DNA of 64,000 nucleotides from M3007 sp965249785 (GTDB lineage Bacteria > Bacteroidota > Bacteroidia > Chitinophagales > Saprospiraceae): the NCBI GenBank assembly GCA_965249785.1, contig CBDFMU010000026.1:248001-312000 (forward strand). The letters are read 5' to 3'. How positions within the stretch are numbered: the stretch's first letter is position 1; each line of letters begins with the position of its first letter. The notes below the pieces were generated by a model. The model was not told the DNA's origin. It searched no databases and was given only the letters and a program-made list of their open reading frames with translations. This document shows positions 1 through 8,136 of this stretch, one piece after another. The position numbers were made by a program, and so were the translations under genes.

Positions 1-125
1 GCAGTGGTATCGCAAGACTCGGCGGGGCCGAACAGTTCTTCTTCGTTGTCGTAGGTGCAGCCAGTTGGTAAAGCCAGCAATGCCCAGAGGCCCAACAGGC
101 CACAAAAGAGAAGTAGTTTTTTCAT
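1..125 (-). CDS. Putative lipoprotein, N-terminal fragment
   Basis: Only the first 41 codons lie in the window; the gene continues past the left edge. The ATG is read leftwards from position 125. It is followed by a lipoprotein signal peptide: basic MKK, a hydrophobic stretch, and a lipobox LPTGC ending at Cys23. The acidic segment after it (TYDNEEELFGP, then ESCDTT) resembles the start of Bacteroidota envelope lipoproteins that go on to a c-type cytochrome domain, but no haem motif is inside the window, so that is inference. The protein is expected to be anchored in the envelope. Confidence 0.7.
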   Translation of the reverse strand, partial: MKKLLLFCGLLGLWALLALPTGCTYDNEEELFGPAESCDTT

Positions 126-486
126 GTTTTTCCTAAAAAGTGAAAATTATCGAATCGCAAATAACGCTCAACATTGGCTAGTTTTCGTTGTTTATACTCG
201 GTTTGTATAGGTTAGACGGGGCTGGAAGCGAAAAGGTTTAGGCAGGTTTATTTATTGACTTTCAGTGCTTTATATTTTGTCTCTATCAAAACTTATCTGC
301 TTTAACTGTATTTGCTCTCTTAGCCGCAAAAATGCAGCAAACCGAGCATTACTGGCCAGTCGAACTGACTGAATCCTTAAAAAACCCGGATAGGCCAGCA
401 CAAATGTCAACTAAACCCTTCTAAACCTTTTGTCTAAACCGCTCTAAAATTTTCCTTATTAGACCCATCTAACCGACGTCAGCAAC
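126..486. other. Intergenic stretch with large inverted repeat
   Basis: No gene is supported in these 361 bases between the leftward lipoprotein and the small rightward membrane protein gene. The stretch holds GGTTTAG words on the left (around 210-250) and their complements CTAAACC/CTAACC on the right (411-474). The outer ends, 210-220 and 464-474, pair at 10 of 11 positions. Both neighbouring genes start outwards from here, so promoters are expected, but no convincing TTG/TAnnTTTG pair with correct spacing was found. Confidence 0.45.
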
Positions 487-612
487 ATGGAAAAGAAGAA
501 TTGGAAAATCTGGTTTCGACAACTTGGCCTGGCGGGCTTTTTATTTTTTCTGGCCAAAGGACTGGTCTGGTTGGCCATCTTTTTTGGCCTGTTCAAGGCT
601 TGCGGCACGTAA
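487..612 (+). CDS. Small conserved-looking membrane protein (41 aa)
   Basis: The ATG at 487 opens a 41-codon frame ending in TAA at 610-612. It has a charged aromatic N-terminus (MEKKNWKIWF) and one or two hydrophobic stretches (LAGFLFFLAKG and LVWLAIFFGLF), ending KACGT. Short proteins of this form are annotated as hypothetical in Bacteroidota genomes, which I recall but cannot check here. One inner-membrane helix or hairpin is likely. The function is unknown. It is codirectional with uvrA but separated by about 250 bases that contain hairpin repeats, so cotranscription is uncertain. Confidence 0.6.
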   Translation: MEKKNWKIWFRQLGLAGFLFFLAKGLVWLAIFFGLFKACGT

Positions 613-625
613 TTAATAGACTGCC

Positions 626-720
626 GGACAGTTGGATATTGGACAATTGACCTTTCACGTAAAAAATTTGAAGGTTAATAACATATATTTTAGAGTCTAA
701 CGTCTAAAATCAAAATATCC
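626..720. repeat. Nested intergenic inverted repeats
   Basis: Two inverted pairs lie in the gap between the small membrane protein gene and uvrA: GGATATT (634-640) with AATATCC (714-720), and ATTTTAGA (687-694) with TCTAAAAT (703-710). Within the arms GGA words recur at 626, 634 and 641, and GTCTAA at 695 and 702, so the 7-8 bp spacing seen in the GCAA elements of this window is present here with different words. It may fold as RNA and act as a terminator or processing site. Confidence 0.45.
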
Positions 721-810
721 AGTAGTTCAACACTTATTATTTTAAAACAAAAAGTTTTCGCAATTTCGCACCTCATTTCCCAATCAGGTGGTAAGTAAGT
801 GAGATCAATC

Positions 811-860
811 GGTTGCGTTGGTCTTATTGCCTTATTTGCCTTTTGCAATTTTGCCTATTT
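811..860. repeat. TTGC-word arm with 7-8 bp phasing
   Basis: TTGC occurs at 813, 827, 836, 843 and 851 directly upstream of the uvrA start at 866. This matches the right arm of the paired GCAA/TTGC elements found elsewhere in the window. A clear left arm is missing; only a few GCAA/GCA words lie around 760-770. It may be a degenerate copy, and it places the family in a 5' untranslated region as well as in 3' regions. Confidence 0.45.
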
Positions 861-865
861 AAAAT

Positions 866-3771
866 ATGGCTTCTAAGAAAAATACTGCCGCGTTGGCTCC
901 TACTCCTTCCGAAAATGGGACCGACGAAATGGTGGATCCAAATCACATCGTGATCAAAGGCGCGCGCACTAATAACCTGCGTAATATAGACCTGCGTATT
1001 CCCAAAAACAAACTGGTGGTCGTCACGGGCGTCAGCGGTTCCGGCAAGTCGTCCATCACGATGGATACGCTGTACGCGGAAGGTCAACGCCGCTACGTGG
1101 AAAGCCTGTCGAGTTATGCCCGCCAGTTTTTGGGGCGCATGAAAAAGCCCGATGTGGATTACATCCGGGGCATTTGTCCGGCTATTGCCATCGAACAACG
1201 CGTAACGACGGGCAATACGCGCTCCACGGTGGGCAGCATGACCGAGGTGTATGAGTTCTTGCGCTTGCTGTATGCGCGTATCGGACGATTTTATTCGCCG
1301 ATCAGTGGGCAGGAAGTGAAAAAACACGAAGTGTCGGACGTTATTGATTTTATCAAAAGCCAACCCGAAGGTACGCGCGGTCTAGTGCTGATGCCTTTCA
1401 GCGATAAATACAAGGAACGGACGCTCGAACAGGAACTGAATTTGTTGTTGCAAAAAGGCTACACGCGTTTGCAGGCGGGCGGAGAAACCGTACAGATTCA
1501 GGATATTCTGGAAGGCGAAAACACCGAATTCGATCTTAAATTACCAGCCTACACTTTTCGCGATCGCGTCTTATTGTTGCTCGACCGTTTTGTCATCCAA
1601 AATCCGATGGACGACAGCGACTGGATGCGACTGGCGGACTCTGTAAATACCGCTTTTTATGAAAGTGAGGGGGAATGCGTCGTTCAAATACTGAATGCGG
1701 AATCCGGAATTCGGAATTCCACGACGTTCAATAATCGCTTCGAGTTGGACGGTATGGAATTTCCGGAACCAACGCCGCAACTCTTCAATTATAACAATCC
1801 CTATGGTGCCTGCCCAACCTGTGAAGGCTACGGGAAAATACTCGGCATTGACCATAATAAAGTAATTCCCGACCAAACAAAATCGGTGTACGATGGGGCG
1901 GTTGTGTCCTGGAAAGGGGAGAAAGGTAGTGAGTGGCAGGAAACGTTAATGCGTCAGGCGCACCGTTTCGATTTTCCTGTACATACGCCCGTAGAAAATC
2001 TTACTAAGGCTCAGTACAAGTTGTTATGGACTGGTAATCAATACTTTGACGGTATTGACGCCTACTTCAAGGAAATAGAAAGTAAGACCTATAAAATCCA
2101 GAATCGGGTGATGTTGGCGCGTTATCGGGGTCGTACAGTTTGCCCTGTTTGCGATGGCGGCCGTCTGCGTCGGGAGGCTCTGTGTGTGCGCATTGGTGGC
2201 CCGGAAGCGGTTGGCGGACGTAATATTTCGGAACTGACTTCTATTCCAATCGACGAGGCACTCGCTTATTTCCAGCAACTACAACTCAGCGAAAATGATC
2301 GCCAAGTAGCCAAACGGCTGCTGCTCGAACTGAATAATCGCCTGCGTTTCATGGTGGAGTTGGGACTCGGCTATTTGACCCTCGACCGGATTTCCAACAC
2401 CCTTTCCGGCGGCGAAACCCAGCGCATTCACCTCACTCGCGTACTCTCGGTTCCAACCTTACCGCGTCTATGTATATATTGGACGAACCGTCGGTGGGCT
2501 TGCATCCTCGCGACACGGGCCGTTTGGTGAAAGTATTGAAAGAATTACGCGATCTCGGCAATACGGTCGTAGTAGTCGAACACGAGGAAGAAGTCATCAA
2601 AAATGCTGATTATCTGGTAGATATGGGGCCGGAAGCGGGCATTCTCGGCGGAACGGTGGTCTTTGCAGGCAACTACACCGACATTAGTTCTGCCGCCCCG
2701 GAAAGCCTGACCACGCAGTATATGAGTGGTAAAATGTCCATTAAAACGCCCTCGCAACGCCGCAACACACCGGAAATGCTGGTGCTGCGCGGGGCGCGTC
2801 AGCATAATTTGAAAAATATTGATGTGCGCATTCCACTGCACTGTCTCACGGTGGTGAGCGGTGTGTCCGGTTCCGGCAAGACCACGCTTGTGCGTGATTT
2901 GCTCTATCCTGCTTTATTGCAGCATTTGCCCGATAACGGCGGTAAGCAGCCCGGCCTCTGCGACGGACTGGAAGGTCCGGTGAAAAAAGTGACGCGGGTA
3001 GAGTTTATTACCCAAAGTCCGATTGGCAAGAGCAGCCGCTCCAACCCGATCACCTACGTCAAAGCCTACGATTATATCCGCGATTTATTTGCCGAACAGC
3101 AACTGTCCAAGATTCGCGGTTTTGCCCCTAAACATTTCAGTTTCAACGTAGAAGGCGGTCGCTGCGAAGTCTGCAAAGGCGAAGGTGAACAAGTGGTGGA
3201 AATGCAATTCCTCGCCGATGTGCATCTCGAATGCGAAGAATGTAAGGGCCGTCGCTTCCGGCAGGAAGTGCTGGATGTGGAATATAAAGGCAAGAATATT
3301 TTCCAGGTGCTGCAACTGAGTATTGATGAAGCACTGGTCTTTTTTGCCGGGCAAAAAGAAATTATAGAGCGCATCCGGCCACTCGCCGAGGTGGGTCTGG
3401 GTTATGTACAACTTGGTCAATCGAGCAGTACGCTCTCCGGGGGTGAGGCGCAACGCGTAAAACTCGCTTCTTTCCTGATCCGCGAAAACAGCGGCGGCCA
3501 CATCTTTTTCATCTTTGATGAACCGACGACGGGCCTGCATTTTCACGATATTCAGAAATTGCTCACCGCTATTAATGCCTTGGTAGAAAAAGGCCATTCG
3601 GTGCTAGTCGTGGAACATAATATGGAGGTCATCAAATCGGCGGATTGGGTAGTAGATCTCGGCCCGGAAGGTGGTAAAGACGGCGGGAATCTCGTTTTTG
3701 AGGGACGGCCAGAGGATTTGGCGAAGGTGAAGGCGAGTTATACGGGGGAATATTTGAAGGAGAAATTGTAG
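866..3771 (+). CDS. uvrA: Excinuclease ABC subunit A (UvrA), frame broken at 2438-2441
   Basis: UvrA is the damage-recognition ATPase of nucleotide excision repair. Two frames together cover a full-length UvrA of about 967 residues: 866 to about 2437, then about 2440-3771. The first carries Walker A (GVSGSGKS, Lys61), a zinc-finger pair (CPTC) and the ABC signature LSGGE. The second begins with YILDEPSVGLHPRD (Walker B), then a second Walker A (GVSGSGKTT), CEVCKGEGE, another LSGGE and FDEPTTGLH. The break falls just after the first signature. Reading CGCG at 2438-2441 as CG restores the family string LTRTLGSNL, so a 2-bp duplication explains it. As written, the product stops at 2530 and lacks the second ATPase. 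It could be a sequencing error, a second decayed UvrA copy, or a true mutant. Confidence 0.9.
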
Positions 3772-3826
3772 ATGAGAGAGGGTTTTATGGCCAAAAGAAG
3801 TTATTTTTGAACCAAACTTTTTGCTC

Positions 3827-4408
3827 ATGCCACAGGAAGAATTGTTGGATTCACCGGCCAGACACATGACCGCAGCAGAATTTTTCCGCTTTTGCCGGGA
3901 CAATGACGAGCTGCGTATGGAGCGTGACCAATACGGAAATGTTGAAATTATGCCTCCCACTGGATTTGAAACTGGCCGTCGCAACTCGAAATTGACGGCC
4001 AAACTTGATTACTGGAATGAAACGCACGACTCCAAAGGAACAGTCGGCGATTCCAGTACGGGCTACACGCTGCCCAACGGCGCAGTGCGTTCCCCCGACG
4101 TTTCCTGGATATCAAATGAACGTTTGTCCGTTACTACGCCGGAGGATCGCGAGCGTTTTGTGTCGGCGGTGCCGGAATTTGCTGTGGAAATACGTTCGCG
4201 GAGTGATCGGCCACGCACCCTGCGCGATAAAATGCGGGAGTACCTGGATAATGGGGTGCTGTTGGCCTGGTTTATTGATGTACCTGAACAACGTGTGGAG
4301 GTTTACCGAGCCAATGGTGAGATTACTATAATTGAAGGTTTCGACCAAGTACTTTCCGGCGAAAATGTATTGCCCGGTTTTGAGTTTGATCTTAAATGGA
4401 TGAAATAA
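3827..4408 (+). CDS. Uma2 family (DUF820) restriction-endonuclease-like protein
   Basis: A 193-residue protein with the Uma2/DUF820 layout, a PD-(D/E)XK-like fold common in cyanobacteria and Bacteroidota: an N-terminal helix (MTAAEFFRFC), MERDQYGNVEIMPPTG, a strand ending SPDVSWIS, a core acidic strand (FAVEIRSRSD) and the helix DKMREYLDNG followed by AWFIDV. Family members are predicted nucleases with no firm cellular role. The ATG at 3827 is chosen over an in-frame TTG at 3821. It follows uvrA by 55 bases and converges with gatA, whose stop is 12 bases away. Confidence 0.75.
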   Translation: MPQEELLDSPARHMTAAEFFRFCRDNDELRMERDQYGNVEIMPPTGFETGRRNSKLTAKLDYWNETHDSKGTVGDSSTGYTLPNGAVRSPDVSWISNERLSVTTPEDRERFVSAVPEFAVEIRSRSDRPRTLRDKMREYLDNGVLLAWFIDVPEQRVEVYRANGEITIIEGFDQVLSGENVLPGFEFDLKWMK

Positions 4409-4419
4409 CTTGGACTTTA

Positions 4420-5832
4420 TCACACCCATTTATCCGCAAAAGCCAACAAACGTTCTTCTTCCCACAATCCACTCATCAGTTGTACACCCACGGGCAAGCC
4501 ATTGTCTGGGTGCGTACCAGCAGGCAGGGCCAGTGCAGGCACTCCAGCTAAATTCGCCAACACCGTATATATATCGGACAGGTACATAGCCACGGGATCG
4601 TCCGATTTCTCTCCGAATTTCCAGGCTACCGAGGGCGCGGCAGGCATTAAAATAAAATCGTAGTCCTGCAAAATGGCCAAAGTACGCTGCCGAATAAGTT
4701 GTCTTGCTTGTTGGGCTTTGGTGTAATAAGCATCATAATAGCCGCTGCTGAGGACAAAGGTGCCGAGCAGAATGCGCCGCTTCACCTCGGCACTGAAACC
4801 CTCACTTCGCGAAAGCACGTAATTTTCTTCCAGATTCCGGGCCTGCGAGCTGCGATGTCCGTAGCGCACCCCATCGTAGCGCGACAAATTGCTGGATGCT
4901 TCGGCGGTCGTCAACACATAATAAGTCGGAATGATAAAATCCAATAGATCAAAAGAAACGGGTTCCACGATGTGACCTTGCTTACGAAGTTGTTCAATAA
5001 ATTGTTGCGTCACTGAGCGAACCCCGCTATCAATCGATTCATTATCAATTGTTTGCGAGAAATAGGCCACACGCGCCGGGGCAGATATTTCTTCACGGAT
5101 AGAAGAGCCAGCCACAGCCGTACTGTCATAATCATCCGGTCCTGCCATTACATCTAGTAAAATCGCGATGTCAGTAGGATTGTGGGCCAACACTCCAATT
5201 TGGTCGAACGAGGAGCCATAAGCCAGCAAACCGTGTCGAGAAATGCGTCCGTAGGTCGGCTTGAAGCCCCACAAGCCGCAAAAAGCCGCTGGCTGGCGCA
5301 CCGAGCCACCCGTATCGGTGCCGAGAGCAACTAAACAAGTGTCCGTTTGTACCGCTACTGCCGCGCCGCCGGAGGAGCCGCCCGGTACGCGCTCCGGGTC
5401 AAGGGCGTTGCGCACGGGACCGTACACCGAATTTTCATTGGACGAGCCCATCCCAAATTGGTCGCAGTTAGTGCGCCCGATAATGATTGCATCCTCCGCC
5501 AGCACCCGCTCTACGGCGGTAGCAGAATACAGAGACATAAAACCTTCCAGCACTTTCGAGGAAGCGGTAACCTGATGGCCAGCGTAACAGATATTGTCTT
5601 TGATGCTAATGACCAGGCCAAACAAACGTCCTAACCCGGCTGGTTCATTTTGCAGGCGAATATCCAGCGCATCGGCTTGGGTACGGGCTTCGTCGGCCCA
5701 CACTTCCACGTAAGCATTGAGGGAGCGCGAGTTTTCGATTTGCTTGAGATAATGCTCCACGACCGCCCGACAGGTGGTTTGGCCAGCACCCAGGGACGAC
5801 TGCAATTCCGGGAGGGACGAAAATTTAGGCAT
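4420..5832 (-). CDS. gatA: Amidase / glutamyl-tRNA(Gln) amidotransferase subunit A
   Basis: A 470-residue amidase-signature protein of GatA length. The full Ser-cisSer-Lys triad is visible: Lys78 (SIKDN), Ser153 in PGGSSGG, and the nucleophile Ser177 in GTDTGGSVRQP, almost the same numbering as characterised GatA proteins. The FGMGSSNENS and FKPTYGRISRHGL segments also fit GatA. In the GatCAB complex it hydrolyses glutamine and supplies ammonia to convert Glu-tRNA(Gln) to Gln-tRNA(Gln) in the cytoplasm. No gatB or gatC is adjacent, which is common in Bacteroidota. A TAnnTTTG-like element lies on the same strand at 5840-5847, very close to the start, with no matching -33 box. Another amidase is the alternative. 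Confidence 0.88.
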   Translation of the reverse strand: MPKFSSLPELQSSLGAGQTTCRAVVEHYLKQIENSRSLNAYVEVWADEARTQADALDIRLQNEPAGLGRLFGLVISIKDNICYAGHQVTASSKVLEGFMSLYSATAVERVLAEDAIIIGRTNCDQFGMGSSNENSVYGPVRNALDPERVPGGSSGGAAVAVQTDTCLVALGTDTGGSVRQPAAFCGLWGFKPTYGRISRHGLLAYGSSFDQIGVLAHNPTDIAILLDVMAGPDDYDSTAVAGSSIREEISAPARVAYFSQTIDNESIDSGVRSVTQQFIEQLRKQGHIVEPVSFDLLDFIIPTYYVLTTAEASSNLSRYDGVRYGHRSSQARNLEENYVLSRSEGFSAEVKRRILLGTFVLSSGYYDAYYTKAQQARQLIRQRTLAILQDYDFILMPAAPSVAWKFGEKSDDPVAMYLSDIYTVLANLAGVPALALPAGTHPDNGLPVGVQLMSGLWEEERLLAFADKWV

Positions 5833-6519
5833 AGTGCGGCAAAAATAGAGATTTTACCGTCTTCTCATTTGGTTGGTGAGGCGATGCAGCATTTTGCGGA
5901 GTTGGCGCGTTCACACCTGCGTCCGACTGCATGTTGGGCAATATGATTAGTTGAACTCATTTTTAAGATCAATGACGAGTCAACCCATTTTGGCGGCTTG
6001 TGGCACTTATTGCCCGAGAGTGGGGTAATCCTTGCCATCTGTGTGCCATTTTTGCCCTCGTAAGGCAGTTGAAATGTCAGAATGGCAGCAAACAGATTAG
6101 TGCACGGAGTTGGCACATTTTTGATGAAAATGTTGGCTGTCCTTGGAAAAACCGGGCGGAAATTTTCGGGGTACATGCTCTCGCGAAAAAAGATTTGTTG
6201 GGGATGAACAATTTTAAATGGCTACGTCGTCCCAAATATTAAAAATGGGATTGAAATTAAATTTTCCAACAATTTGTCGCCTGCCATTTAATCATAAACG
6301 CAGGCCAGATATTTCTCCCCAAAAGAAAATAAAATAGCGAAAAATGGTTAATTTCTGAGCCTTTCTTTCGTTCAGTATTTTCAATCTGTTTTGAAAGCAG
6401 ATATTTAATTAGAATTCGTCAAAATAACATAATCAATTGATAATGAAAGTTTTGTCTATACAGTAGGTGTTGTAACATCAAATTATGACAGAAATGGACA
6501 TTTTTTTGTCGAAGAAAAA
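5833..6519. other. Long non-coding gap with clustered TGCCA/TGGCA words
   Basis: About 690 bases between gatA (leftward) and the sigma-factor promoter contain no gene I can support. From 6001 to about 6150 the words TGCCA and TGGCA/GGCAG recur: TGGCA at 6001, TGCCA at 6033 and 6044, GGCAG at 6064, GTCAG at 6075, GGCAG at 6084, TTGGCACA at 6110. Spacings of about 9-11 bp put several on one face of the helix. The rest is AT-rich. It could be a regulatory region for the sigma factor, or a decayed gene. Confidence 0.4.
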
Positions 6520-6552
6520 TTTGGTTTAAGTTCAACAAAGATAGTATCTTTG
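6520..6552 (+). promoter_or_regulatory. Bacteroidota-type promoter of the ECF sigma factor gene
   Basis: TTTG at 6520-6523 and TATCTTTG at 6545-6552 are separated by 21 bases. This matches the Bacteroidota primary-sigma consensus (-33 TTTG, -7 TAnnTTTG, spacing 19-21). Transcription would start near 6559, giving a leader of about 30 nucleotides before the ATG at 6588. Confidence 0.7.
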
Positions 6553-6572
6553 GAGCATCAAATTCAAAACAC

Positions 6573-6580
6573 AAAGGAGG
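6573..6580 (+). promoter_or_regulatory. Strong Shine-Dalgarno of the sigma-factor gene
   Basis: AAAGGAGG ends 7 bases before the ATG at 6588. Bacteroidota rarely use Shine-Dalgarno pairing, and the other starts read here lack such a site, so this one stands out and fixes the start codon. It implies unusually efficient or specially controlled translation. Confidence 0.65.
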
Positions 6581-6587
6581 CATCACC

Positions 6588-7106
6588 ATGACACCCATGG
6601 AATTCAACAGCAAACTGAACACCTTGCAGACTTTGCTTCACTCCTTCGCCTATAATCTGACGAAGAATATGGAAGACGCCAAGGATTTGTACCAGGAAAC
6701 AGCGTACCGTGCGTTGTTCAACCGGGACAAATTCCAGCCTGGCACCAATTTTAAAGCCTGGATGTTCACGATTATGAAGAACATCTTCATCAACAATTAC
6801 CGGAAAAAGGTGAAAGCAAACACCATTCTGGATACCACGGATAATCAGTATTACCTCAATTCTGGCAGCCACGCCACGGCCAACGCCGCTGAGGGAGGCA
6901 TTATGTTGAAGGAACTGAATGGGATGGTGTCATCTTTGGATGATAGTATTCGTGTGCCGTTCCTGATGCACTTTGAGGGATTCAAATACCAGGAAATCGC
7001 CGACGAACTGGCTCTGCCACTGGGTACCGTAAAAAGTCGTATCTTCTTTGCCCGCAAGGAATTGAAGGGCAAGATTTTGTCGAATTACGGTTTCCATCCG
7101 AACTAA
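6588..7106 (+). CDS. ECF-type RNA polymerase sigma factor
   Basis: A 172-residue sigma-70-family factor of ECF size. Region 2 is at about residues 15-85 (SFAYNLTKNMEDAKDLYQET, then FKAWMFTIMKNIFINNYRK). A linker rich in small residues follows, then region 4 at about 110-165 (LDDSIRVPFLMHFEG, YQEIADELALPLGTVKSRIF). It directs core RNA polymerase to a regulon that the sequence does not reveal. No anti-sigma gene is adjacent; the downstream gene is on the other strand. Promoter, Shine-Dalgarno and terminator are all well formed, so it is a compact single-gene unit and probably well expressed. Stand-alone ECF factors of this form are widespread and conserved in Bacteroidota. Confidence 0.9.
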   Translation: MTPMEFNSKLNTLQTLLHSFAYNLTKNMEDAKDLYQETAYRALFNRDKFQPGTNFKAWMFTIMKNIFINNYRKKVKANTILDTTDNQYYLNSGSHATANAAEGGIMLKELNGMVSSLDDSIRVPFLMHFEGFKYQEIADELALPLGTVKSRIFFARKELKGKILSNYGFHPN

Positions 7107-7138
7107 ATATTCCGAATAAACACACTCATTGGTTCTTC

Positions 7139-7166
7139 AAGGCCGTCCGCAAGGATGGCCTTTTTT
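7139..7166 (+). terminator. Rho-independent terminator after the sigma factor gene
   Basis: AAGGCCGTCC (7139-7148) pairs with GGATGGCCTT (7153-7162) with one G-U pair, and six T follow. It lies 33 bases after the stop codon. Confidence 0.85.
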
Positions 7167-7240
7167 GTTGCCCCTCCCCCTCCTACTCCCCCTAAAGGGG
7201 GAGAGCACATTGAGTAGAATTTAATATCTGTAATTTTTAC

Positions 7241-7260
7241 TTGCTCATTTGCCTATTGTT
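7241..7260. repeat. Short TTGC-word arm at the 3' end of the SDR gene
   Basis: TTGC at 7241 and 7249 and TTGT at 7256 precede the SDR stop codon (7261) on the + strand. The 7-8 bp phase matches the longer intergenic elements in this window, but no left arm is visible. Confidence 0.35.
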
Positions 7261-8046
7261 TTAAAGGCTCTTCGTTCGTCCGCCGTCTACGGGCAAATTA
7301 ATGCCGCTGATATAACCCGCGGCGGGGCTGGCCAGAAAAGCCACGGCGGCAGCTACTTCGCCGGGTTCGGCGAAGCGGCGTAGCGGAATGTGGCTTTTGA
7401 ATTGTTCTTCCACGGCTTCTGCGGATTGGCTACTCGCAGCGGCACGTTTTTCCACGATTTCTTGCAGTCGCCCGGTGCGGGTATAACCGGGCAAAACATT
7501 ATTTACCGTGATGCCGAAACGACCGACTTCATTGGCCCAGGTTTTGGCCCAGCCAGCCACCGCCCAGCGCGTCGTGTTGGAAACGCCGAGATTGTCGAGC
7601 GGCTCTTTTACCGAAGTGCTGATGATATTAATAATGCGACCAAAACTGGCCGCCTGCATACCGGGCAGCACAGTTTGCGCCAGCAATTGGTTGCAAATCA
7701 AATGATTGTGATAAGTCGCTAGAAAGGCTTCCGGCGTGGCATTGATGATAGGTCCCCCTGCTGGACCGCCAGTATTATTTATCAAAATATGAATGGTCTG
7801 CTGCGCACACAATGCCTGCACCTGCTCCACCAATTGGTCGGACTGTGAAAAATCAACCACGAGATAACCATGCTGCTGGCCTTGATTTGTGTCCAAAGTT
7901 TGCAGCGTGCTTTGCAGGGCACTTTCGGTGCGAGCGAGGAGGGTGACGTTGGCACCGAGGGCGGCGAGTTCCAGCGCGACGGCGCGCCCGATGCCCGCGC
8001 TGCTTCCGCCGACGAGAGCATTTTTACCGAGAAGAGAGATTTCCAT
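7261..8046 (-). CDS. SDR-fold oxidoreductase-like protein lacking the usual catalytic Tyr/Lys
   Basis: A 261-residue short-chain dehydrogenase/reductase fold. The start MEISLLGKNALV at 8046 is preferred over an upstream in-frame ATG at 8097 because the SDR core begins at once. The dinucleotide motif is GGSSAGIG instead of the usual TGxxxGIG. NNTGGP and the Ser region (IISTSVKE) are present, but where YxxxK is expected the sequence reads SNTTRWAV, with Ser and Arg in place of Tyr and Lys. These departures match the BKR-like SDR subgroup, which lacks a perfect cofactor motif and catalytic tetrad. It may bind NAD(P) without standard reductase activity. It is divergent from the radical SAM gene, with about 90 bases between starts. 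Confidence 0.8.
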   Translation of the reverse strand: MEISLLGKNALVGGSSAGIGRAVALELAALGANVTLLARTESALQSTLQTLDTNQGQQHGYLVVDFSQSDQLVEQVQALCAQQTIHILINNTGGPAGGPIINATPEAFLATYHNHLICNQLLAQTVLPGMQAASFGRIINIISTSVKEPLDNLGVSNTTRWAVAGWAKTWANEVGRFGITVNNVLPGYTRTGRLQEIVEKRAAASSQSAEAVEEQFKSHIPLRRFAEPGEVAAAVAFLASPAAGYISGINLPVDGGRTKSL

Positions 8047-8136
8047 GCAGCAAAATTGCGGCACTATAATGAAATATTTTGTTTTAAATTTGTGCAAAAT
8101 CCTCTTAAAATCTATCCTTAACTAATTACCCTGATT

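Noticed and set aside
6110..6125. TTGGCACA followed by TTTTTGAT as a sigma-54 promoter
   Set aside because: The -24 half fits, but the GC of the -12 half is missing at the required spacing.
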